This document shows, in pieces, positions 34,701 through 40,100 of a stretch of DNA of 64,000 nucleotides (its first letter is position 1; each line of letters starts with the position of its first letter). A program made the position numbers and the translations under genes. Source of the DNA: Nemertoderma westbladi (Eukaryota > Xenacoelomorpha > Nemertodermatida > Nemertodermatidae). The notes below the pieces were generated by a model that had not been told where the DNA came from, searched no databases, and saw only the letters and a list, made by a program, of their open reading frames with translations. Where the stretch lies: the NCBI GenBank assembly GCA_032718475.1, contig JAUCBJ010004707.1, positions 1 through 64,000 of the forward strand, given 5' to 3'.

Positions 34701-36684
34701 AATTTAAATATTCAAGTAATTAAAACTAATCTAATCCAATTATATATATATTTATTTATACCATTTTGTCTGTGTTTTTTCTCTCCAGTAATATAATTCA
34801 TAGACTTTATAGCTATTTACTATTGATGAGTTAGGCCTACTTCTCGTAAACGGATTACTAATAATTTTGGTAAACTGATAAATTTTATTATTTCTTCTTT
34901 TATAAAAATTTAACAACTTTTATTTTATTTTATCACATTTTATCAAAAATATAATCTTTATTTAACAACAAAAGTTTAATAAAGTAAAGGTTTCGTTATG
35001 TTAGAATTTTATAATAAAAACATTATATACTTAAAGTGTTTCAAATGGTTTTCATACAGGAACTTTATTTTCATTATTTATATATAGTTATTGATTTGGA
35101 TCCGAGTTGTAAAGATCTCGATATGGGACTTCCCAACTATCTGAGGACTTTTTCTATAATATCTGGGAACACAAACAACGCCTTCGCGATTACAGACGAC
35201 GGAAACCTTTTCGTCAACGATTTGACACAGTTTCATAAGGATACGGTAATAATTGTAACAATAATGACTGTGAAGTATAATCTATCATTAAAAGTTACAT
35301 ACAACTCATGCAAAAAGTAAGGTGATCATTACTTAGGCGCGTGTTCCACTGGTAAGTCAAGTCGATTTCAGATTTAGTCTGAGTGCGCGTGTTCAAATTA
35401 TAATCCCACTGCTCCACTGGTATGGTAATATCATAAATCATTTGTTTCAAAATATAAGATGAGTCTTACATTTCAATTTTGAGCCAAAAGTAAACCAATT
35501 GCAGGCCTCCAGCCTGCTATAAGTCGTATGTCAAAAGTTGGATTATGGGATATAATCACTTTCTACCCGATGAGTTAAACATATGACTTTATATAGTATA
35601 CCAGTGGCCTAAATGTCTACTTTCAGTAACCAGCAAGTATTATGACATTACAGCTACAACTGAAGCCAGGTTTATGTATTTTTTACTTTAGACTTAACAC
35701 GTTAACATTATATCATAATTTTTCCCGCTTGCAGACTCCGTATTACTCACTGGTTATTCGCGTGTCTGACCGTGGAATCCCATCTCTTCATACCGATATC
35801 GTTGTAACTGGGAATATCGTAGACACTTACAACGTGGCACCAACCTTCATCAGTAAGTATACTCATCTTCTGTGATATACACTGTAAGGAAGTGCGGCCC
35901 TCGAAAGTATGTAATTTTGCTATGCATTGATGGCTAGGACTTTGTTGTCATTGCATCGAAAATCAGCTTTTATAACTTTCTGTTGGGCAATGACGTCCGG
36001 GTGGGATCGAACTGGTGACCTCCGAGTTGGAAGTCTGACGCTCTAACCATTCAGCTAGCGGCTCAGGTAAAAGATAGACCTAGAAATACTATCTAATACC
36101 TTGTATGTCCGCAATTTACCTCCTCATGGCCTCCAATCTGTCAATACCACCATCTGCAGCCAATGTTCTCACTCCCTTTTGTACTTGGCCGTCTTGGCTA
36201 TTGAATTGGATTTGCTTTTTTTTACCATATATTTAATTATTATTGTTTCAGTCGGTAATGGTCCGGTTACGGTAGAATTATTAGAAGGGACTCCGATAGG
36301 AACTGTGGTCTCCAAAGTCTACACACCAGTGTTAGCAACCGACAAGGACGAACTTTATCCTGAGAAGGTTAGCAAAAATAATGACAGTATTATTGTCGGT
36401 GACTCACTGGGTTCACCATAGCTGTGATTGACTGATTTAATTTAATTATTATATTTAATTGTTTCAATATTAATTAATGAAAACATTTTGTTTAGGTTTT
36501 GAGATACACAGTAGATGTTATAGCCGTAAATGTTGCCGCCCAGGTTGGGGCTGTACTTAAATCCCCCGAGGACCCAACCTTCGATATTTACTGCTGCGTC
36601 GAGGACTCCCCAAACACAGCTGTACTAATAACAACGGCGCCTTTGGACGCCGAGTATGTTACTAAATGGGATGTTACTGTAAAG
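1642..36684 (+). CDS. Cadherin-superfamily gene, 26 exons seen, both ends outside window
   Basis: A large multi-EC-repeat adhesion protein, expected to be an extracellular calcium-dependent binding protein. Joining 26 exons gives 1,638 codons with no stop and matching phases at all 25 junctions. EC ends fall at about residues 88, 196, 326, 441, 551, 663, 785, 921, 1035, 1149, 1278 and 1533, followed by a partial EC13. Each repeat shows the LDRE-like motif (LDYE, FDRE, LDKE, IDRE, LNRE), most show a DxD motif (TDADA, CTDQDA, YDKDS), and each ends in a linker such as DVNDNIP or PKNEFTP. Residues 1303-1444 are an F-type lectin/discoidin-like domain inside EC12. No signal peptide, EGF, LamG or transmembrane segment is visible, so the start and C terminus lie elsewhere. 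A Fat-, Dachsous- or CDH23-like giant cadherin is possible, but the subfamily is not determined. The last intron holds an array at least 26.9 kb long. Confidence 0.93.
1760..2105 (+). other. Intron 1, 5' part
   Basis: AT-rich intronic DNA after exon 1. I see no gene, RNA or repeat here before the 36-bp array begins. Confidence 0.7.
2106..5720 (+). repeat. 36-bp minisatellite (intron 1)
   Basis: About 100 tandem copies of a 36-bp unit containing GAAGGTAGGGGTGGGCGC followed by TACTCCTATCTGCTACCC. The unit is 12 codons long, which is why several frames stay open as VGVGATPICYPK-like repeats. Shortened units (GGCGCTCTGC junctions) recur in blocks. A roughly 940-bp higher-order block repeats (2961-3900 matches 3901 onward), with a further 380-bp step near 4476-4856. 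The plus strand is rich in G runs. Confidence 0.97.
5718..5822 (-). repeat. tRNA-derived SINE fragment with Ceph-like central region
   Basis: On the minus strand a B-box-like GGGTTCGAGTCC (about 5782-5793) is followed by TCCACTCAGCC and then TCGATAAAATGAGGACCAG. That order resembles the conserved central domain of invertebrate Ceph-type SINEs, from memory. No A box is clear and the element abuts the 36-bp array, so it is truncated. Confidence 0.6.
5907..6052 (+). CDS. Cadherin exon 2
   Basis: Acceptor GTTTCAG, donor ACA|GTAAGT, phase 1 in and 0 out. It encodes GQIEVNKPLDYETL, the VVHATDLGVP strand and the linker NVNDVT, finishing EC1. The LDYE motif is the usual LDRE-type calcium-site motif. 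Confidence 0.93.
6053..6380 (+). other. Intron 2
   Basis: A 328-bp AT-rich intron. Nothing recognisable was found. Confidence 0.7.
6381..6598 (+). CDS. Cadherin exon 3
   Basis: Acceptor GATGCAG, donor GAGAG|GTAAGT, phase 0 in and 2 out. It begins EC2 with PLCDPEGYILETRED and continues to GVITASGPFNYDTAE. Cys near the start and in TISCGDGED could form a disulfide, as in other alternate repeats of this protein. Confidence 0.93.
6703..6893 (+). CDS. Cadherin exon 4
   Basis: Acceptor TTTTCAG, donor TATG|GTGAGG, phase 2 in and 1 out. It encodes SYEVELKFTDDSGG, the linker ADVINNPPLL and the start of EC3 (AIALDENTLVNT). Confidence 0.92.
7069..7275 (+). CDS. Cadherin exon 5
   Basis: Acceptor CCCCCAG, donor ACAC|GTTAGT (T at +3), phase 1 in and 1 out. 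It encodes the body of EC3, including KFSIDPYTGVLRGTKTLDYE and VDITVT. Confidence 0.92.
7276..7962 (+). other. Intron 5
   Basis: A 687-bp intron. It holds a SINE-like segment at about 7524-7650. The remainder, including an (AAT)-rich stretch near 7880-7920, shows nothing coding. Confidence 0.65.
7524..7650 (+). repeat. Degenerate SINE-like element
   Basis: An A-box-like GTGTCTGAGTGGATAC lies at the left. Downstream, ACTTTAGACATTAGTTCTTA and the following 30 bp match, with scattered changes, the insertion at 31865-32035. The family relationship is an inference from this shared block. Confidence 0.5.
7963..8120 (+). CDS. Cadherin exon 6
   Basis: Acceptor TTTCAG, donor ACC|GTAAGT, phase 1 in and 0 out. 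It encodes LTDTTGRAVPTGSS, the linker VKDVNDIAPYF and the start of EC4 (SASFEGCIDEMGTTGT). Confidence 0.93.
8420..8618 (+). CDS. Cadherin exon 7
   Basis: Acceptor GATTAG, donor CTGA|GTAAGT, phase 0 in and 1 out. It encodes VSGVNMLYKDTDFPPTNPIT and then THFDFDYETTKYYNLTVL, the core of EC4. Confidence 0.93.
8852..9043 (+). CDS. Cadherin exon 8
   Basis: Acceptor GTTTCAG, donor GCTG|GTTAGT, phase 1 in and 1 out. It encodes the end of EC4, the first clear NEF-type linker RPINEFPPVW, and the start of EC5 ending SAAISATDADAG. Confidence 0.92.
9044..9534 (+). other. Intron 8
   Basis: A 491-bp intron carrying the short tandem repeat at 9222-9345. The rest is AT-rich and shows nothing else. Confidence 0.65.
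9222..9345 (+). repeat. About 20-21-bp short tandem repeat (intron 8)
   Basis: Roughly six diverged copies of a unit like GCTGTGCCACAAGTATTGTG, alternating with GCTGTGTCACAAGCTCTGTA, so the effective period is about 41 bp. Confidence 0.8.
9535..9726 (+). CDS. Cadherin exon 9
   Basis: Acceptor GCATTAG, donor CAAG|GTTTGT, phase 1 in and 1 out. It encodes GIDGVVTYSITQAP, FHMDESTGWIYSTGTFDRE and LTVKAIDTGG, a textbook EC core (EC5). Confidence 0.93.
9727..10258 (+). other. Intron 9
   Basis: A 532-bp AT-rich intron. It contains the inverted repeat at 10000-10088 and nothing else recognised. Confidence 0.65.
10000..10088. repeat. Imperfect inverted repeat (hairpin)
   Basis: The left arm starts GTTACTGCA and ends CTGTAATAA. 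The right arm starts TTATTACAG and ends TGCAGTAAC. The arms of about 35-45 bp pair with gaps around a short loop. This could be a MITE remnant. No terminal duplication was found. Confidence 0.55.
10259..10428 (+). CDS. Cadherin exon 10
   Basis: Acceptor TTTTTAG, donor CAG|GTTTGT, phase 1 in and 0 out. It encodes the canonical linker TDVNDNIPICD and the start of EC6, with a second Cys in LNCIDRDADAPNNQISYS. Confidence 0.94.
10653..10830 (+). CDS. Cadherin exon 11 (its 3' end is the parent of the 27/29-bp array)
   Basis: Acceptor AACTCAG, donor ACAC|GTGAGT at 10830/10831, phase 0 in and 1 out. It encodes VGVAWDPFKWDGV, SLDYDLGPTS, VNVEDGGLPP and ends TVTVHIEVT. Joining to exon 12 gives HIEVTPKNEFTP, which parallels TIEVLPKNEYTP at exons 15/16. 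This supports the chosen donor rather than one of the hundreds of copies downstream. Confidence 0.92.
10831..22065 (+). repeat. 27/29-bp minisatellite made of copied 5' splice sites (intron 11)
   Basis: About 400 tandem units containing GAGGTTACAC|GTGAGTTACA, then GTCCATA or CCCATA variants. A 29-bp variant has CATATTGAG in place of CATAGAG. The 29-bp form equals the last 24 nt of exon 11 (10807-10830) plus the first 5 nt of its intron. Nested higher-order blocks are present. A segment covering about 12280-14500 recurs 3,416 bp downstream, and parts of that recur after a further 2,393 bp. Nearly every unit holds the E-box core CACGTG. Confidence 0.97.
22223..22396 (+). CDS. Cadherin exon 12
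   Basis: Acceptor TTTTGCAG, donor GCAG|GTGCGG, phase 1 in and 1 out. It completes the linker PKNEFTPSV and encodes the start of EC7, including VLLPEDTPRL and MQCTDQDAGDDGNVVMEL. Confidence 0.92.
22397..23669 (+). other. Intron 12
   Basis: A 1,273-bp intron. It holds a tRNA-like SINE remnant (22800-22870, minus) and an (ACA)n microsatellite at about 22898-22922. The rest is AT-rich with no supported gene. Confidence 0.6.
22800..22870 (-). repeat. Possible tRNA-derived SINE head
   Basis: On the minus strand an A-box-like GTTGCTCAGTTGGCAG is followed by a B-box-like GAGTTCAATCCCC at short spacing. There is no anticodon arm or acceptor stem that I can support, so this is not called a tRNA gene. 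Confidence 0.4.
23670..23860 (+). CDS. Cadherin exon 13
   Basis: Acceptor ATTTCAG, donor CAG|GTGGGC, phase 1 in and 0 out. It encodes WFSIHPITGAIKVARQLDKE and VADCTDQ, and ends VVVQLQ, the second half of EC7. Confidence 0.92.
23861..24410 (+). other. Intron 13
   Basis: A 550-bp intron, strongly AT-rich with repeated TTAATTAATTA stretches near 24220-24290. No gene was seen. Confidence 0.65.
24411..24581 (+). CDS. Cadherin exon 14
   Basis: Acceptor TGTTTAG, donor CAA|GTCAGT, phase 0 in and 0 out. It encodes DVNDNAPVCSSQYF and the first half of EC8, with a second Cys in SGCTDADITGPFN. Confidence 0.92.
24582..24995 (+). other. Intron 14
   Basis: A 414-bp intron. Apart from a short local duplication (CAGACCTCCA near 24946-24966), nothing was seen. 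Confidence 0.6.
24996..25226 (+). CDS. Cadherin exon 15
   Basis: Acceptor ATTTTAG, donor GAG|GTGAGG, phase 0 in and 0 out. It encodes the second half of EC8: HFKMSTVSGNRVAV, FELDYEIADQRVYEVTVEVR and VHVTIE. Confidence 0.93.
25368..25606 (+). CDS. Cadherin exon 16
   Basis: Acceptor TTAACAG, donor ACAG|GTGGGT, phase 0 in and 2 out. It begins VLPKNEYTPTW and encodes most of EC9, including FHVLESAPAGY, EIYDKDSGVQGDVSFEFN and LILTQSID. Confidence 0.93.
25893..28756 (+). repeat. 24-bp minisatellite without AG dinucleotides (intron 16)
   Basis: About 119 copies of a 24-bp unit containing CCCAAACCCCATTG then TATTTGTGTT. The unit has no stop codon in most frames on either strand, so long artefactual reading frames cover it (for example 890 codons on the minus strand). 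The minus strand carries GGGGTTTGGG in each unit. The array ends about 25 bp before the exon 17 acceptor. Confidence 0.97.
28783..28930 (+). CDS. Cadherin exon 17
   Basis: Acceptor CTTTTCCAG, the first AG after a 2.9-kb AG-free stretch. Donor CAG|GTAAGG, phase 2 in and 0 out. It completes IDRESIAKYTG and INAKDGGDPG, then the linker DDVIDTPPVCNS into EC10. Confidence 0.93.
29015..29353 (-). pseudogene. 5'-truncated non-LTR retrotransposon tail with 14-bp target-site duplication
   Basis: The minus strand encodes the C-terminal tail of a LINE ORF2: NVRAALKISWRHHMTNGELC, then RRLRFSGHCWRSKDE, LLLWQPTHGKRSRGRPAITY, LERDTELGRNEI and ENREAWKDLISTARVRST before a stop. The insert is flanked by TGCATTTTGTGATA at 29001-29014 and 29354-29367, a perfect 14-bp direct repeat. 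The tail family differs from the left-edge element. Confidence 0.85.
29825..29841 (+). repeat. G17 homopolymer
   Basis: Seventeen consecutive G on the plus strand, inside intron 17. Confidence 0.9.
29863..29990 (+). repeat. About 56-bp tandem duplication
   Basis: A block starting CTGTAACCTGTG and containing TTGACTTTCGTTTATTGTTT occurs twice in tandem. A partial third copy starts CTGTAATCTGTG. Confidence 0.85.
30122..30303 (+). CDS. Cadherin exon 18
   Basis: Acceptor TTTTCCAG, donor CCTC|GTGAGT, phase 0 in and 2 out. It encodes YEVELPEDTVDGTLVIDL, the second Cys in NVCSDADSTD and ITFSVVS, the first half of EC10. Confidence 0.92.
30431..30692 (+). CDS. Cadherin exon 19
   Basis: Acceptor CTTATAG, donor AAG|GTATAT, phase 2 in and 0 out. 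It encodes LFLDYDSTYPT, LTIKIEDTDGFS, the linker YVTPSNEFPPKF and the start of EC11 ending VYAEDDDK. Confidence 0.91.
31048..31123 (+). repeat. 21-bp tandem repeat
   Basis: Four copies, two complete and two partial, of TCGACCAATAAATAGTTTTT-like units. One has a C-to-A change (TCGAACAATAAA). Confidence 0.85.
31824..32225 (-). repeat. tRNA-derived repeat, copy 1, split by a younger insertion
   Basis: On the minus strand it contains a B-box-like AGTTCGATCCCC (near 31830) and, beyond the inserted element, GAGCCGCTAGCTGAACGG as an A-box-like region (near 32055-32072). The outer sequence (CTGATACCTTGTATGTCCGC on the plus strand) is shared with copy 2 at 35985-36225. It is interrupted at 31865-32035. 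Confidence 0.7.
31865..32035 (+). mobile_element. Nested SINE-like insertion with (ATT)n tail and 7-bp TSD
   Basis: A 171-bp insert containing GTGTCCCTAGGCAAGACACT, then AAAAGCGCTATATAAATAAA, and an (ATT)n 3' end. It is flanked by GAAGTTT at 31858-31864 and 32036-32042. The uninterrupted relative at 35985-36225 shows the empty site, which defines the insertion exactly. Confidence 0.82.
32429..32620 (+). CDS. Cadherin exon 20
   Basis: Acceptor ATTTAG, donor CAG|GTTGGT, phase 0 in and 0 out. It encodes GRDGDIRFSITDI, TIDPVSGAVYLSGILNRE and MEITATDQ, the core of EC11. Confidence 0.92.
32730..32877 (+). CDS. Cadherin exon 21
   Basis: Acceptor CTTTTCAG, donor AACG|GTTTGT, phase 0 in and 1 out. 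It encodes AVSPNQRTAVETMEIALGDV, the linker NDVYPKC and the first strand of EC12, ending DDFANFN where the lectin-like exon intervenes. Confidence 0.92.
32878..33595 (+). other. Intron 21
   Basis: A 718-bp intron upstream of the lectin-like exon. It contains the 20-bp CACGTG repeat (33011-33290). The remainder is AT-rich. Confidence 0.65.
33011..33290 (+). repeat. 20-bp minisatellite with CACGTG core
   Basis: About 14 copies of a 20-bp unit, TCACGTGCCATTACATTATA with variants (CACATG, CACTTG). It lies within the intron before the lectin-like exon. Confidence 0.93.
33596..34021 (+). CDS. Cadherin exon 22: F-type lectin / F5/8C-like galactose-binding domain
   Basis: A single 426-nt exon, phase 1 at both ends, with acceptor TTTTGCAG and donor AGAG|GTTTGT. 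It encodes residues 1303-1444, a complete jelly-roll carbohydrate-binding-type domain. Landmarks in the order usual for fucolectin-type domains are ANGGILAASQ, NNAIDGN, ACASIS, RWYRHRL, VHKVRLHNT, IIGLQVYL, EFCGS, VYCHHTCATWVLLIS and VVCEVQV. There are six cysteines. The Arg-x-Asp part of the F-type fucose-binding signature is not evident, so sugar binding is uncertain. The domain interrupts EC12. As a symmetric exon it could be skipped without changing the frame. Confidence 0.9.
34022..35087 (+). other. Intron 22
   Basis: A 1,066-bp very AT-rich intron after the lectin-like exon. No repeat family, RNA or gene was recognised. Confidence 0.65.
35088..35245 (+). CDS. Cadherin exon 23
   Basis: Acceptor TATATAG, donor ACG|GTAATA (weak), phase 1 in and 0 out. 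It resumes EC12 with VIDLDPSCKDLD, FSIISGNTNNAFAITDDG and FVNDLTQFHKDT. Confidence 0.89.
35246..35734 (+). other. Intron 23
   Basis: A 489-bp intron. A local near-repeat (CGTGTTC and CCACTGGTA) occurs around 35340-35425. No gene was seen. Confidence 0.6.
35735..35852 (+). CDS. Cadherin exon 24
   Basis: Acceptor CTTGCAG, donor ATCA|GTAAGT, phase 0 in and 1 out. It encodes TPYYSLVIRVSDRGIPSLHT and the linker VDTYNVAPTF, which ends EC12. Confidence 0.91.
35985..36225 (-). repeat. tRNA-derived SINE-like repeat, copy 2 (intron 24)
   Basis: On the minus strand the tRNA-like head reads GCCGCTAGCTGAATGGTTAG (A box) and then GGTCACCAGTTCGATCCC (B box) at tRNA spacing. It shares over 200 bp with the split copy at 31824-32225, in the same orientation. 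It is not a functional tRNA gene, since no acceptor stem closes. Confidence 0.75.
36252..36367 (+). CDS. Cadherin exon 25
   Basis: Acceptor GTTTCAG, donor AAG|GTTAGC, phase 1 in and 0 out. It encodes VTVELLEGTPIGTVVSKVYT and VLATDKDELYPEK, the start of EC13. Confidence 0.91.
36496..36684 (+). CDS. Cadherin exon 26
   Basis: Acceptor TTGTTTAG, donor AAAG|GTAAGG, phase 0 in and 0 out. It encodes LRYTVDVIAVNVAAQ, YCCVEDSPNTAVLIT and ends KWDVTVK, where a V-x-D strand is expected next. The following exon is beyond the 41-bp array and outside the window. Confidence 0.9.
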
Positions 36685-37128
36685 GTAAGGACGTTGTGAA
36701 ATATCTATCTATAATCGGCCAGCTGCATTTGCAGCTGCACATATGCTATGCTGGCTTAAATAAAATATTGTACCACCACCACGCAATCCACATTTGAGAT
36801 GCCCCAATGCAGCGATCATTAGATAAGCTATGTCGGCTTATCAACAAAATTGCGCCGCCACAACTCCCTATCACCCATGACATTTGCTAGATCATCCGCA
36901 TCTTCATGGCCAGTGTCCTTTAAGATGCGTCTCAAGAAAGTCATAGGCTGTCCACCATGCTTATTCACTCCATGAGGCTGCCAAAGTACAAGATTATGTA
37001 ATGGGTAGTCCTCTCGGCGAAAGCAATGTCCTGCAAAGCGGAGGCGAAGCTCAAGCTTGACCGTTGAAGTGTAAAGATTAGCGTGTAGTCGATTTATTAA
37101 GTATCGTCGCTACTCGTAGGAGTGTTAA
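36685..37128 (+). other. Intron 26, start
   Basis: Intronic DNA with a perfect short palindrome CAGCTGCATTTGCAGCTG at 36720-36737 and the antisense retrotransposon tail. The 41-bp array follows. Confidence 0.65.
36828..37061 (-). pseudogene. Antisense tail of the left-edge non-LTR retrotransposon family
   Basis: The minus strand reads open from VKLELRLRFAGHCFRRED through LVLWQPHGVNKHGGQPMTFL, ILKDTGHEDADDLANVM and ELWRRNFVDKPT to a TAG stop at 36828-36830. It matches residues of the 1193-1531 segment closely, but in the opposite orientation and 5'-truncated. Unlike the left copy, this piece has no internal stop. Confidence 0.88.
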
Positions 37129-40100
37129 TCTACTGCGCTTTATATATTTGTTTGTAGGTGTGGGACCCTTCTAGTGCGCTTTATATATTTGTTTGTAGGT
37201 GTGGGACCCTTCTAGTGCGCTTTATATATTTGTTTGTAGGTGTGGGACCCTTCTAGTGCGCTTTATATATTTGTTTGTAGGTGTGGGACCCTTCTAGTGC
37301 GCTTTATATATTTGTTTGTTTGTGTGGGACCCTTCTAGTGCGCTTTATATATTTGTTTGTTTGTGTGGGACCCTTCTAGTGTGCTTTATATATTTGATTG
37401 TAGGTGTGGGACCCTTCTAGTGCGCTTTATATATTTGTTTGTAGGTGTGGGACCCTTCTAGTGCGCTTTATATATTTGTTTGTAGGTGTGGGACCCTTCT
37501 AGTGCGCTTTATATATTTGATTGTAGGTGTGGGACCCTTCTTGTGCGCTTTATATATTTGTTTGTAGGTGAGGGACCCTTCTAGTGCGCTTTATATATTT
37601 GTTTGTTTGTGTGGGACCCTTCTAGTGCGCTTTATATATTTGTTTGTAGGTGTTGGACCCTTCTAGTGCGCTTTATATATTTGATTGTAGGTGTGGGACC
37701 CTTCCAGTGCGCTTTATATATTTGTTTGTAGGTGTGGGACCCCTCTTGTGCGCTTTATATATTTGTTTGTAGGTGTGGGACCCTTCTAGTGCGCTTTATA
37801 TATTTGTTTGTTTGTGTGGGACCCTTCTAGTGTGCTTTATATATTTGATTGTAGGTGTGGGACCCTTCTAGTGCGCTTTATATATTTGTTTGTAGGTGTG
37901 GGACCCTTCTAGTGCGTTTTATATATTTGTTTGTTTGTGTGGGACCCTTCTAGTGTGCTTTATATATTTGATTGTAGGTGTGGGACCCTTCTAGTGCGCT
38001 TTATATATTTGTTTGTAGGTGTGGGACCCCTCTTGTGCGCTTTATATATTTGTTTGTAGGTGTGGGACCCCTCTTGTGCGCTTTATATATTTGTTTGTAG
38101 GTGAGGGACCCTTCTAGTGCGCTTTATATATTTGTTTGTAGGTGTGGGACCCTTCTAGTGCGCTTTATATATTTGTTTGTAGGTGTGGGGCCCTTCTAGT
38201 GCGCTTTATATATTTGTTTGTAGGTGTGGGACCCTTCTAGTGCGCTTTATATATTTGATTGTAGGTGTGGGACCCTTCTAGTGCGCTTTATATATTTGAT
38301 TGTAGGTGTGGGACCTTCTAGTGCGCTTTATATATTTGATTGTAGGTGTGGGACCCTTCCAGTGCGCTTTATATATTTGTTTGTAGGTGTGGGACCCCTC
38401 TTGTGCGCTTTATATATTTGTTTTTAGGTGAGGGACCCTTCTAGTGCGCTTTATATATTTGTTTGTTTGTGTGGGACCCTTCTAGTGCGCTTTATATATT
38501 TGATTGTAGGTGTGGGACCCTTCTAGTGCGCTTTATATATTTGATTGTAGGTGTGGGACCCTTCCAGTGCGCTTTATATATTTGTTTGTAGGTGTGGGAC
38601 CCTTCTAGTACGCTTTATATATTTGTTTGTAGGTGTGGGACCCTTCTATTGCGCTTTATATATTTGTTTGTAGGTGTGGGACCCCTCTTGTGCGCTTTAT
38701 ATATTTGTTTGTAGGTGTGGGACCCCTCTTGTGCGCTTTATATATTTGTTTGTAGGTGAGGGACCCTTCTAGTGCGCTTTATATATTTGTTTGTAGGTGT
38801 GGGACCCTTCTAGTGCGCTTTATATATTTGTTTGTAGGTGTGGGGCCCTTCTAGTGCGCTTTATATATTTGTTTGTAGGTGTGGGACCCTTCTAGTGCGC
38901 TTTATATATTTGATTGTAGGTGTGGGACCCTTCTAGTGCGCTTTATATATTTGATTGTAGGTGTGGGACCTTCTAGTGCGCTTTATATATTTGATTGTAG
39001 GTGTGGGACCCTTCCAGTGCGCTTTATATATTTGTTTGTAGGTGTGGGACCCCTCTTGTGCGCTTTATATATTTGTTTTTAGGTGAGGGACCCTTCTAGT
39101 GCGCTTTATATATTTGTTTGTTTGTGTGGGACCCTTCTAGTGCGCTTTATATATTTGATTGTAGGTGTGGGACCCTTCTAGTGCGCTTTATATATTTGAT
39201 TGTAGGTGTGGGACCCTTCCAGTGCGCTTTATATATTTGTTTGTAGGTGTGGGACCCTTCTAGTACGCTTTATATATTTGTTTGTAGGTGTGGGACCCTT
39301 CTAGTGCGCTTTATATATTTGATTGTAGGTGTGGGACCCTTCTAGTGCGCTTTATATATTTGTTTGTAGGTGAGGGACCCTTCTAGTGCGCTTTATATAT
39401 TTGTTTGTTTGTGTGGGACCCTTCTAGTACGCTTTATATATTTGTTTGTAGGTGTGGGACCCTTCTATTGCGCTTTATATATTTGTTTGTAGGTGTGGGA
39501 CCCTTCTAGTGTGCTTTATATATTTGTTTGTTTGTGTGGGACCCTTCTAGTGCGCTTTATATATTTGTTTGTTTGTGTGGGACCCTTCTAGTGCACTTTA
39601 TATATTTGTTTGTTTGTGTGGGACCCTTCTAGTGCGCTTTATATATTTGTTTGTTTGTGTGGGACCCTTCTAGTGCACTTTATATATTTGTTTGTTTGTG
39701 TGGGACCCTTCTAGTGCGCTTTATATATTTGATTGTAGGTGAGGGACCCTTCTAGTGCGCTTTATATATTTGTTTGTTTGGTGTGGGACCCTTCTAGTGC
39801 GCTTTATATATTTGTTTGTTTGTGTGGGACCCTTCTAGTGCACTTTATATATTTGTTTGTTTGTGTGGGACCCTTCTAGTGCGCTTTATATATTTGTTTG
39901 TTTGGTGTGGGACCCTTCTAGTGCGCTTTATATATTTGTTTGTTTGTGTGGGACCCTTCTAGTGCACTTTATATATTTGTTTGTTTGTGTGGGACCCTTC
40001 TAGTGCGCTTTATATATTTGTTTGTAGGTGTTGGACCCTTCTAGTGTGCTTTATATATTTGTTTGTAGGTGTTGGACCCTTCTAGTGCGCTTTATATATT

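Noticed and set aside
34509-34796. 95-codon hydrophobic open frame in intron 22
   Set aside because: It is AT-rich, low-complexity intronic DNA with no recognisable domain, and splicing across it is well supported.
35985-36064. Functional tRNA gene on the minus strand
   Set aside because: A and B boxes are present, but no acceptor-stem pairing was found, and a dispersed second copy with shared flanks shows that it is a SINE-like repeat.
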